This document shows, piece by piece, positions 13,001 through 25,000 of a stretch of DNA of 64,000 nt. The stretch is from Megaustenia siamemsis. Lineage: Eukaryota; Mollusca; Gastropoda; Stylommatophora; Ariophantidae. The notes under the pieces are model-generated. The model did no database searches and was not told where the DNA came from. It worked only from the letters and a program-made list of their open reading frames with translations. Positions within the stretch are counted from its first letter, which is position 1, and each line of letters starts with the position of its first letter. A program made the position numbers and the translations under genes. The DNA lies in assembly GCA_032433765.1 (NCBI GenBank), contig JAVIAB010000160.1, forward strand, positions 37,160,280 to 37,224,279, given 5' to 3'.

Positions 13001-16000
13001 TCTTTAAATGCTTTGCTTAAAATGAATAAGGTAAATCTGCATTATTTTTATAACAATTTGTATCACATTATTTTTCTGGTTTAGGCAATATTTATGCTTC
13101 TTTGTCAACTTCCTCATTTCTGATGACAGATCACTTTGTGTTTCTACAGAAAGAAAACACAACTAATGCTACCAACAGAGTCAAAGCTGGCCTGACTTCC
13201 TTTCTGGACAACATATCAAGGGTTCTGGTCATCCCTCCTGATGATGACTACATTCCAATGAAGGTTGCTCCTGATGGTAGTGGGCTGTATGACAGAGGAA
13301 AGGTGAGTCTCTGTGTTTTTGTCTTAGTGAAATATTTGAGCTTCAGAGCATCATCATCCTCATCAAGGCCAGCTCCTTGTTGTGGGGATGGGGCTTAACA
13401 GTCACCAGGGACTGAAAACCAAGACTGGCCAGGCCTTCCTACAACCGAGCAAGACCACAGTCTGCTCTAGCAAGTTCAAGTGCTGAAGTCGGAGGCAACC
13501 AGCCAAAAGGCGCATTACAAAAATCAGGATGCCACGCACTCAACGCAAATGGAAGTATGTCTATAACCGCAAATCAATATGGCACTTTCCCTGTGATGGA
13601 CACTCAGGCAGGTGCAGCGCCGGGCCCTCAGCCTCGAAAGGGCCCAACCTCTATTACAAAAGACAGTAAAATTCATACAGGAAACGACATTGCTGATATA
13701 GACAATACTTTGAGCGAACGAAAGATAGATAGAGCATCATCATCATTTCCTTTAAGTTGAAACAGAAGACTAACATTTGACTGCTTCATTGTAGGTGAGT
13801 CTCAGTATTTTTGTCTTAGTGAAATATTTGAGCTTCAGAGCATCATCATTTCTTTTAAGTTGAAACAGAAGACTAACATTTGACTGCTTCTTCATCATTC
13901 GCGGTCAGCTTATTTTTATATGTATTTGCGCATCTAGGCTGGTTGTATGGGCCACAAACTGGATGGTGTGTTTAGGGTCTTTGCTGGTTACTCATAGTTT
14001 GTCAAGCAGGCTACTTCTGTAGACTATATTTTTTATTCTTATGGTGTTGAGATTAGTACGGTCCTGTAAGATATTCTCTAGAGTCTGGATCCTCCACAGT
14101 CTCACATGACAGTGTCACTAAGACCTATTTTGTGTGGGTGTGCTTTGAGTCTAGCACTGTGAAACATTATATTTTTTTTGTCTTTGACCACAGACTAACA
14201 ATTGTTGTGGTCTGATGATGTCTTGTAGGGAGGACCAACAAAGTGTTCACTGGTCTAATGGAATCTTATAGGGAGGTTCAACAAAGTGTTCACTGGTCTA
14301 ATGGAATCTTATAGGGAGGTTCAAAAAAGTGTTCAGTGATCTAATGGAATCTTATAGGGAGGTTCAACAAAGTGTTCAGTGATCTAATGGAATCTTATAG
14401 GGAGGTTCAACAAAGTGTTCAGTGATCTAATGGAATCTTATAGGGAGGTTCAACAAAGTGTTCATTGATCTAATGGAATCTTAAAGGGAGGTTCAACAAA
14501 GTGTTCAGTGATCTAATGGAATCTTATAGGGAGGTTCAACAAAGTGTTCAGTGATCTAATGGAATCTTATAGGGAGGACCAACAAAGTGTTCAGTGATCT
14601 AATGGAGTCTTTTAGGGAGGACCAACAAAGTGTTCAGTGATCTAATGGAGTCTTTTAGGGAGGACCAACAAAGTGTTCAGTGATCTAGGGAGGTTCAACA
14701 AAGTGTTCACTGGTCTAATGGAATCTTATAGGGAGGTTCAACAAAGTGTTCACTGGTCTAATGGAATCTTATAGGGAGGTTCAACAAAGTGTTCAGTGAT
14801 CTAATGGAATCTTATAGGGAGGTTCAACAAAGTGTTCACTGGTCTAATGGAATCTTATAGGGCGGTTCAACAAAGTGTTCAGTGATCTAATGGAATCTTA
14901 TAGGGAGGACCAACAAAGTGTTCAGTGATCTAATGGAGTCTTTTAGGGAGGACCAACAAAGTGTTCAGTGATCTAATGGAGTCTTTTAGGGAGGACCAAC
15001 AAAGTGTTCAGTGATCTAGTGGAATCTTATAGGGAGGTTCAACAAAGTGTTCACTGGTCTAATGGAATCTTATAGGGAGGTTCAACAAAGTGTTCACTGG
15101 TCTAATGGAATCTTATAGGGAGGACCAACAAAGTGTTCAGTGATCTAATGGAATCTTATAGGGAGGTTCAACAAAGTGTTCAGTGATCTAATGGAATCTT
15201 ATAGGGAGGACCAACAAAGCGTTCAGTGATCTAATGGAATCTTATAGTGAGGATCAACAAAGTGTTCAGTTATAGTTATTTGAATGCCCCAGTATCATGC
15301 AAATGAGTGAAAATCCATAATTCCTCAACCGCCCATGCCATTGGAATCATCCGGATTAACATCTCATTGAATATCCAAACAAAGAAAGACAGCTGCAGTT
15401 GCCATCATAGCAAACACAGCACACATCAAAAGACATAAGGCGTATCAGCACCGAAAGTGAACACAGCTGAACTGTTCTTCATCATACGATATCATCATTC
15501 ATCGTAAGCAATCTGAATATAGAAACACCATCCGGATGAAAAGCACAGCTCACAGTGTACACAGAGCACTAAACTTAGTAACTCCGGTAGCAAGCCAGAC
15601 TTGCAATATGAAGAAACTGGAACAAGAAACACTTTTCCGACAGTGCGTCACCTATCCACCATATTGATCAGAAGTTCAAGACAATTAAAGTAAAGTACGA
15701 GACTTGAATCAGTGTCTTAGCACATGAGTTTTCATCCATATGTGCTTGGCCACCTATCCAGAAGTGTTCTGAGACTTCTAGTGTCGCTTCAAGCATCAAA
15801 ACTCACAATGTGAGGCGGCATTCCTCACTTTCCCGGAGTACTATACCCTGTACCCATTTATGCAAGAGGCTGGGTTAATTGCGGGAGTATTTGTTTTCCA
15901 ACCATGACTATAACTCACACTGCTTCCAGTGGGAATTGAACACGGGTTGTCTGAACATCGGTAGCCCAGTCGGGCGGTTTTCCCAACTAGACTACTGAGG

Positions 16001-19000
16001 CCCCCTAACAAGACAATTGTAAAATGTCAGTCAGTTTTTTAAGTTCAACTCTTTATAGTTGAAAATTAAAGAGAGCAGGCAATATCATACTGTCTTGCGA
16101 ATATCATGTTTAGCATATGGGCTCCCTGTAGTAGGAAACAAATTAAAAATAGCAGTAGGGTAGTCCCACCCCAGGCAGACCCCATTTATGGGAAAATGCT
16201 GCAAAGATAGTAAGTAAGTAGTAGGGAATGAAACAAGGGTTAGCGGGAAAGCCCTAGTCTTAACAGCCTTACATTGCAATGACTTCAGCTACAGTGAGCA
16301 CACAAGCTCACAGGTGTCTGGATCAATAACAAATAAACCATAAAGCAATATTCTGTAACATAGTAAATTTGTTTTTATTTTCTCTCATATTTTGCTTGTT
16401 TATTTTCATTTACCCAATGAATATTAAGAATGAGAGAAATAAGAGAGAGAAGGCCTATTTTGAAACAAAATGGATTTACTTTTTTTTCCCCACCAATGAA
16501 ATAAAGGACAAATAAAGGAAATAGAAAGATATTAAGTGGGTGTATATGCCTTTAGAGAGTACAATCACTGAAACCGGTTTCTGTGTTTTTTTTTTATTTT
16601 TTTTTTTTTTTTACAGCTTTTGATGTGTGTTTTCTTTTTTCCTATTAATTTGAGTAAATTAGAGTTGGAAGTAACTGTGTGGCCCTTAACCTGGTGATGT
16701 CATTTGAAATTATCGCCCTCACAGCCGACTTTGACTCGCACTGGAGTTTGACCTTCTTCACGGCCGTAACTGACAATGCAAAATGACTGCTTTCTTTGCA
16801 GAGACTAATGTAGTCGCTTAAACTGTTTATGTTGCTTTGTTTTAAGTATGTGTTCTCAGGGAAACTTGAGTGCGGAAGTGACTATGCAGTCTCGTTTTGA
16901 TGGAAGTCATTTGGAATTGTCGTCTGTGCCACCGATTAGGGGTTCCATGGTAGTCAACAGAATTTGCCAACACACTTTAGCTAGGGCTATGATATGTGAA
17001 GCGGATATGGGAAGTTCCCTACAGCAGTGAGACTTATTTCATAAACACAACAGATGTATTGTGTTGTATTTTACAAGCTGTAGTATTTGTGTCTATTGGT
17101 TCAACACTACTAATTGGTTTTGAGTGCTAGGTTCTCTTCTCTATCGACCACTACTCATTTGGTCAGAATGGTTAGTCTGTTTCTAGAGACAACGAGAAGA
17201 GATGGAACAGTATCTGAATAGTTCTGGTTCACCAGTCCTGCTGCAAACAGCCAACTATGAGTCACTGAGTGTTTTCAGCCTTGGTGCTGACAAACGATTT
17301 TGCTTCCAAATTACTGTATATGATGCACATGACAGAGCTCTGTTAATGATACTCCATTTGCCCTTGATACTGAAAAAACATAAGAGGCCAGAGAACAGTT
17401 TAATGGATTGATTTTTGATAGTCGTTACCAATTTGCTGTTTTCATAGCATGCAAAGTAAGTGCTACAAGAGGCCAAAAAAATGCATGCAAGTAAATGAGC
17501 TAAAAACAGCAACTTCTGACTGACTGCAGGAATCAGGATCGGTGAATCAGATATTTTGAACACTCTATTTACCTCCGACCAAGGAACACAGAAATAGGCA
17601 CAATGAACAGGCAAGTTGGTTAGGATTGATGAGGGAAGGCAAAGTTAGATCTTGTTAAGGCTTTACTTACCTCCCAACATGGAAACAGGCACAATGATCT
17701 AGCCAACTGGTAGGGATTGAAGAGGGAAGGTAAACCCATTGAATGTCATGTCAGAGTTAGAACTTTTTAAGGCCTTACTTACCTTCCAACATGGAAACAG
17801 GCACAATGATCTAGCCAACTGGTAGGGATTGAAGAGGGAAGTTAAACCCATTGAATGTCATGTCAGAGTTAGAACTTTTTAAGGCCTTACTTACCTTCCA
17901 ACATGGAAACAGACACAATGATGTATCCAACTGGTAGGGATTGAAGAGGGAAGTAAACCCATTGAATGTCATGTCAGAGTTAGGGATGGGAAGGTAAACC
18001 CATTGAATTTCATATCAGAGTTAGAACTTTTTAAGGCCTTACTTACCTTCCAACATGGAAACAGACACAGTGATGTATCCAACTGGTAGGGATTGAAGAG
18101 GGAAGGTAAACCCATTGAATGTCATGTCATAGTTAGAACATTTTAAGGCCTTACTTACCTTCCAACATGGAAACAGACACAATGATGTATCCAACTGGTA
18201 GGGATTGAAGAGGGAAGGTAAACCCATTGAATGTCATGTCAGAGTTAGAATATTTGAAGGCCTTAATTACCTCCCAACATGGAAACAAGCACAATCGTCT
18301 GACCAGATGGTAGGGATTTAAGAGGGAAGTCAAACCCATTAAATGTCACGGTAGACAGTGTATGTAATATTTTGAAAGGGACAAAATATTATAGCTTAGC
18401 ATGTAAACATAGAGCTGATGAGGTAGAGTAACAATCATCAAGACATGAATGAAAAGAAAAAGTGCTACAAATTGCCCATGCATTCTGTAATTTGAAAAAT
18501 ACCCTTATTTTCCAGGCTCGGCTTCATGCTATCCAACTGGATGCCAGCACCTATATGGATACTCCAGAAGGCCCACCTGAGCAGTACAGCATGTGGCTAG
18601 AGAGTTTTAATATGGATGAACACAAGGGTGACGTTTCTGAATTGCTGGTGTCAAAGGTGGAGGTCAGAGCCCTTTACACTAAACTGGTATGTATGTATTG
18701 TTAGGACAATGTCTTTTTCCTTTCTTGGTATGCACAATATAGGCAATATGGCAATATAAAAATGTCTTCTTCCTTCCTTGTATTTACCATATAGGCAATA
18801 TGACAATGTAAAAATGTCATTCCTTTCTTGTATGTACAATATAGGCAATATAAAAATGTCTTCTTCCTTCCTTGTATGTACAATATAGGCAATATAAAAA
18901 TGTCTTCTTCCTTCCTTGGCATGTACAATATAGATAATATGGCAATATAAAAATGTCTTCTTCCTTCCTTGTATTTACCATATAGGCAATATGACAATGT

Positions 19001-22000
19001 AAAAATGTCTTATTCCTTTCTTGTATGTACAATATAGGCAATATAAAAATGTCTTCTTCCTTCCTTGGCATGTACAATATAGGCAATATGGCAATATAAA
19101 AATGTCTTCTTCCTTCCTTGGTATGTACGATATTGCTAGGACAATAAAAAAATGTCTTATTCCTTCCTTGGTCATAGCCTGACAAAATAGTTGGTGGCTG
19201 GTGCTCCTTGTGGCATCTGTAGGAAAACAATAAATTTCTTCAATTTGTGTGGTCCGTAGCCGATCTTTGCAGTGCTCCACATCTGGTCTACACCGTTCAT
19301 CTCTGTTTCCATCCACCGGCTTGTCCTTGGCCTGCCTCTCTTGTCTTCTCCCTGCTGTCCTATACACTAATTCCTGTGATTGTTTCCAAACCTCTTCTCA
19401 TCGCATGACCTATCAAGTTCCATTGTCTGCCTATTATTAATGTCTACATCTCTTCTTGATATATCCTTAGAGCAATTTTTGGTTGCTGATTTTGTTTACC
19501 CAACAAGTGGTTGGCTGGATGGATGGATAGATAGATTGATTGTTCATGAGAAGGAAAACTTGAAACAAGCACAGAAAGAAAAGACTTATTAGTCTTGTTA
19601 AGTGCTGCCCTAGGAAAGACAACTCTGAATACAAACAACTGATGCTTTCTAAGAAAGTGAGGCAGAATCAAAGGCTATGTACACAGTCCTAAACAACCAT
19701 ATGCTAAAAACAGATGCACTTCAAAGGGCTAGACACATGGAGCAACATGCTTTTGCAATGATCATTTCAGTCCTATTGTGCCTGTGAACACTTGTCTTCA
19801 AATCACTTCCTTTCTTATGAGTAGTTGAAGTTTATCTTTTCTTTTCCAACATTATAGGTGCCCACTGAGGTGTCTCATGCTGAGTTCTGGCAGCGATACT
19901 TTTATCGTGTCCACCAGCTGCATTGTGATGAGGCCAGAAAACAGGCTTTGATGAAGAGGGCAGATGAGACCAAGGGAGATTCACTTAATTGGGATGGTAT
20001 TATTTTCTGTGCTTGAGAATTGTTGCTTATGATTAGATTCAGGGCTGAGAAAATTCACACTGTCTAGTTATTAATTGTTGGAGAAATCGTGGCTGACAAA
20101 TAAATGTTGACAATGTCATAGAGCAATGTAAAAGTTGACTGTGTCATAATGTAATGTAAATGATGACACTATCATAGTGGTGTGTAGGGAATTTGGTATT
20201 TATGTTCAGTTTTTAAAGCCATGAACAATTTTTAGATAATATGGTCAATGTTTGTGGTGCTGTCTTACTTTCTCAGAAAGAATAAATATCTGGTACTCGT
20301 GTAGAGTTTGTGTAAACCTATTAGTTGTAGCAGCATTGTATCTCACCACGCATCCATTTTTTTGAGTGAGTCACTCAATCTCAGCAATGGATCTGATGCC
20401 TGCTGCTGTTGGCTCTCTCCTCAGCATTCTTTTCATTGTTTCTCTAGGGCGGCCTCTTTGTATTTTTTTTTTCTTTAACCCTTTGGTTTTCAATTTGAGG
20501 ACTGGTGAGATTGTTGGCTGCAAGGTGATTTCTCTTACAGTGAAGTATTAAACAGTCACAATACTATATCAATTTTAGCACCTACATAAAACTTTTGACA
20601 GTGCTATATAAATTTTGGCACTATGTATTTTTGACAGTGTCATGGTACAATATACATTTTGTCACTGTCATGGTGCTGTATATATTTTGGCATGGTATTG
20701 TATAAGTGTTGGCCCTGTCATAAAAAAAAAAGTAAAGTAAAGTACCCCCCGTCACGCCAAGTGGCGTATAGGGAAATATGGTGTTAGTGACCCTATATTT
20801 TACAGACCTTCAGCACATGATTTTTGGGGTAATGTGGTCGGTATTACGCCCGTGCTGCTTTACTTTCCCAGAAAAAATCCGGTACCCATTTAAGGCTGGG
20901 TGAACCCGGAGCCGTCGGTTGGGATCGAACCCTACCCCTTGTCCGTAGTAGTCCAGTTCACTAACCACTGAGCTATCACGGCTCCCACTAATTTTTAGGG
21001 AATTAGTAAAACCCAGGTGTCCTCGCCAGGGTACGAACCCCGGCTGTTGCCGTGGTAAGCCAACCGCCTATCGATTGCGCTAACCGGACACCCTTGGCCC
21101 TGTCATGATACTATATAAATGTTGGCATTGTCATAATATAATATACATATTGACAGTCTTTGTGCTTTATAAAAACTAGCCGTCGTATTGCTACCAGAAG
21201 TTAGTTTGATTATTACTATTATTAACACTATAGCCGCAAGTAGTAGGAAACTGTACAGAACTTTGAAAAAAAAAAAAGAAAATTAATTTGTAACCTGAAT
21301 GATTGCTCTTGATACTTCTGGTCAAGGTAATATTAATGAAAGATTATGTTAAGCTATATAGACAAAGCTTTTATCAATTTATGTAGACAAAGGTTATACA
21401 AATTTTTGTGGACAAAATTTCAGGTTATGTTTTTTTTTTTTTCATTCGCCAGCTTCTACATCTGACGAAGTCCCTAGAGAGTAGGAACTGAATTTTGCGA
21501 GTTAATCCATTTTTCCCTAGCAGCCTTGTCCCTCGCCGCACAGGCAGGTAACTCCGACTTCGGAGGTACTCATATTTTTCCCATCGATGAGTAATTGACA
21601 TTTCAAGCCAGGCCTCACTGCTGAGACCAGGGGTGGTTGACACAGAGAGTAATCATAACAGTCTGTCGAAGATTTAAAGTAATGCTATAATTCTCTGCTA
21701 AACTGATCTAGTACTTGATATCTATAATAAAATATCCTGGAGTTGTCACTGTAATTGTTTTATACTAGAAACAATTGACATATAACAATAATTTAATGTT
21801 GACAAAATGCAGCTGAGAGGATTAGATATCAAATCTCACTACCGAGAGACCAGCGGAGGGTAAAGCCACAGAATAGATTTTTTTTAAAATTTATTTTCCA
21901 CTGTCTGTGGTGGGAATTGAATACAGGACCTTCTTGTCTAGAGGTTGATGTCTTATCTCTAGACCACCCAGCCCCAATATAATAAGGTGCTTTTGTAAGC

Positions 22001-25000
22001 AAACATATTGGCAGATTGGATTTTAAAATTTTCATTTAGATTTTACTCTGAAGAGTTTTTTTTTTGTCATGTCCTGAAAGTAGAGCTTTCAATTATGCAG
22101 GCATAATGTTTGTTCTACATTTCATTAAAAAATTATTTAAATTCCACAGATGATGATGATGACTGGAGTGGAGGAGATGATGATGAAGACAATCACAGTG
22201 ATTGGGAGAAAATGCCTCGACCTTCAAAACTACTGGCAGCAAAAATCATACCAGTACCCATCCAGCAGTCTGATAAGCAAAATGCGGAGTCCATTGTAAA
22301 ACTGCATGGGGTAAAGAATTCAGCCCATCTAATCAATGACTCTGTAGCATCTGTTGCAACCTGTACAGCTGATGAATCTGAAGCTCAACTGAATGGACAG
22401 AAGAAGAATGTGACTGAAAATACTTTGGAAACTAATATATCTGTGATTGCTGCCAGCTCAGCACAGTCTCAAAATGAAGTTCCTAAACAAATCAACATGT
22501 CACCAGGTGAGTTTAATGCTTCAGAAGAAATCCAGGATGCCTCTGAGGATTTGCTGAGCCGTCCGGAGCTGCAGATGCCCGCAGCTGATCTTTGGAGCCT
22601 GCATATACCCAATGATAGTGCTTGTGCATCACACTTTGGGGAAGACATTGAATACCCTGAATCAGATGTTTTAAAGCCTGGATCCTCTTTAGATATCCAC
22701 AAACAGGCTAAAGAGTTCAAGGATGCTTCTGGAGATTCTGACAGCTGTGCTGCTGGTGGAGATCTCTCAGCTATCACTTGTGACAAATCTGCAGTCACCA
22801 TGGCTGATGGTGCAAGTGGTACTGCTGATGTAGAATTAGTTTCTGCCCAGCCACATCAAATTTTCAAATCGTCACCTGATATTTCTGCTGCTTCTGTCTG
22901 CATTTCAGAAAAACCTGGCTTAGTTCAGATTCCAGAACAAGATACCTCAGTTCCTGGCATTGTTTCTGGAGAAGATTTGGTTCATGAGCATGAACAAAAT
23001 GCTGAATTGACACCAGCTCACAGTGCAGACACCAAGTATCAATCAACTTCAGCCACTTCCAATTCGTCATTCGTTGAGGTCACTCCAAACACTGAAATCC
23101 TTAAAAGTGATAATGTTGCAGAAAGTTCTGTATCAGAAGTTGCTACATCAGATACTGACAACTCCTCACAGCAGACTTCAGATGATTCAACAAAGGAAAG
23201 TGATACAGCACCAGAAAGTCTTCAAGTGTGCCCTCAAAATGAAAATCTGGTGCCTGTAATTTTGGAAACTCCAGTCCTATCTGAGACTCCAGATGGTGAG
23301 AATGTAAAAGAAATGGCAATGAGACTGAAAGGGGACATGGTTGTGATTGGGGACAGGGATAGCCCACTATCTTCAGAATCTAATGATACTAAAGGTGGGT
23401 TTATGTGGTTTGCCCAAAATAGTTTTAAAACTTTTATGTAGTAAGGGTCAGCTTCCACATCCTCTCATATAAATCTGTCTATCTATTGACCTTTCGAGCC
23501 ATAGCTGGCCTGTAGTGTGGCAGTCTTTGTTGTTTCTTTGTTTTGGTATTTGTTCTTGTAATTTCTTGCTATCTTCTACTTTCATAATATATATATGTAT
23601 ATAGAGACACACAACTCATCATCATTATAGTTTTCGAACAAATTTAATATAGTCTTTATTGTTGACATCCACTTCAAAACTTTAACAACAGTTAACACTG
23701 GTTCCGTACAATTAACAAACTATACTGTCCTCTTAAAATATAAATGTTCCTTTATTGTTACTGTGTTGAGCCGATCGGCGATGTATATTCACAAGTAACG
23801 CTCGTGATTGTATATAAGTTAACTCTCAATCTTATAGACCTTGAGGTCATACTTTTAAACCTGAACCACACAAATCTCTGTGCGAACTCTATTAGTCAAA
23901 CTCTTGATTTCTCTACTCCAACTCTAGGCAGGTTCACTACTCGCTCCTCTGTCCTGTCGTGTCTCGTGTTCTGTATCTTCTTGACTATCGCCTTGTTTCC
24001 AGTCCAGTCATGGCCTTTTAGTGTCCATTTAGCCACCCCCACCTGGGCAAAGCATCATGGGAATCTAATCTAGATACGGCTTATCTTTCATCCGCCTGCA
24101 GTCACTATATCGTTAGCTCCTCCTTTTTAATTATGTCCATGGTCTTATTGCTTTAAGCATCCTGTCGACCTGTCAATCTTCCTAAGTATCGTTCCCTAAC
24201 AACTAAAACTTTCATTGCCCTTTGATTACGTGCGGCTATTTGTTCGTCAGAATTCTTTCATCTCAGACTGTCTATCTGTACTTCAAAGGCGCCTGCCGAC
24301 ACAAGAATCAGTCCTTCAAAGGATATTTCCGGGCTAGTTGTATTATTATAGCTATCTCGTGTCAACACCTGTTCAACGGGTTCAAGCATCGTTGTGTTAC
24401 GCAACTTTGTCTGTCATTTCTACGCTCAGGCTGAACACCTGTGCGCACCTCCCTTGTAATCTTAAAGCTGCTTACGCCACTGCACCTGAGTTCATAACAT
24501 CTCCTTCTCCTTGCCAATCCTTAAGACATGACTTTAACTCCACGCAGCCTAAAACTATTTTACCTCCTATCTTCGTCATATCATTGTCGTATTGTATCAT
24601 TCTTTTATTCTTCTGTCAATCGTCATATTCTTCTTCTCTCTTCCCATTATCGTTCATGGCTGACTCACACTGTAACAGTAGGGCATAGACCCAGATACTC
24701 TTTCTCTTGTCTAAATTTTTATTCTAGCGGTTTTCAATCCTTGTAAAAATCTTTTATCAAATCTTGCCATTTGTCTCTGTTCTGTGCAAGCAACTCTATC
24801 TCATTGAGGGTTCTGATTCCTTCTGCTCTTGCCTCTCTCATCAATGTTCTTCTCAGTGTCTCTCTGCGATGGCCTCTTAACCAGTTGTTTCCCCCATGAG
24901 GGCTTGCTTTGTTATTCTGTTATTATCTCTCCTCATCACATGTCCAACATATGACCATCATCTTATCTTGATTGCTGAAGATATTAGTGGTTGATTGGTG

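Noticed and set aside
14209..15270. CRISPR-like regular repeat
   Set aside because: Units are contiguous 43-mers without spacers, in an intron of an animal gene.
18651..19367. Overlapping minus-strand frames of 65-137 codons
   Set aside because: They run through a 45-53 bp tandem array downstream of exon 5 and share the same repeated peptide; composition effect.
22469..23458. Minus-strand and alternative-frame ORFs over BSDC1 exon 7
   Set aside because: Shadows of a real 415-codon exon with correct splice sites and phase.
24222..24688. Short + strand frames in the 23.5-24.7 kb region
   Set aside because: They lie inside a solo LTR; no conserved motif.
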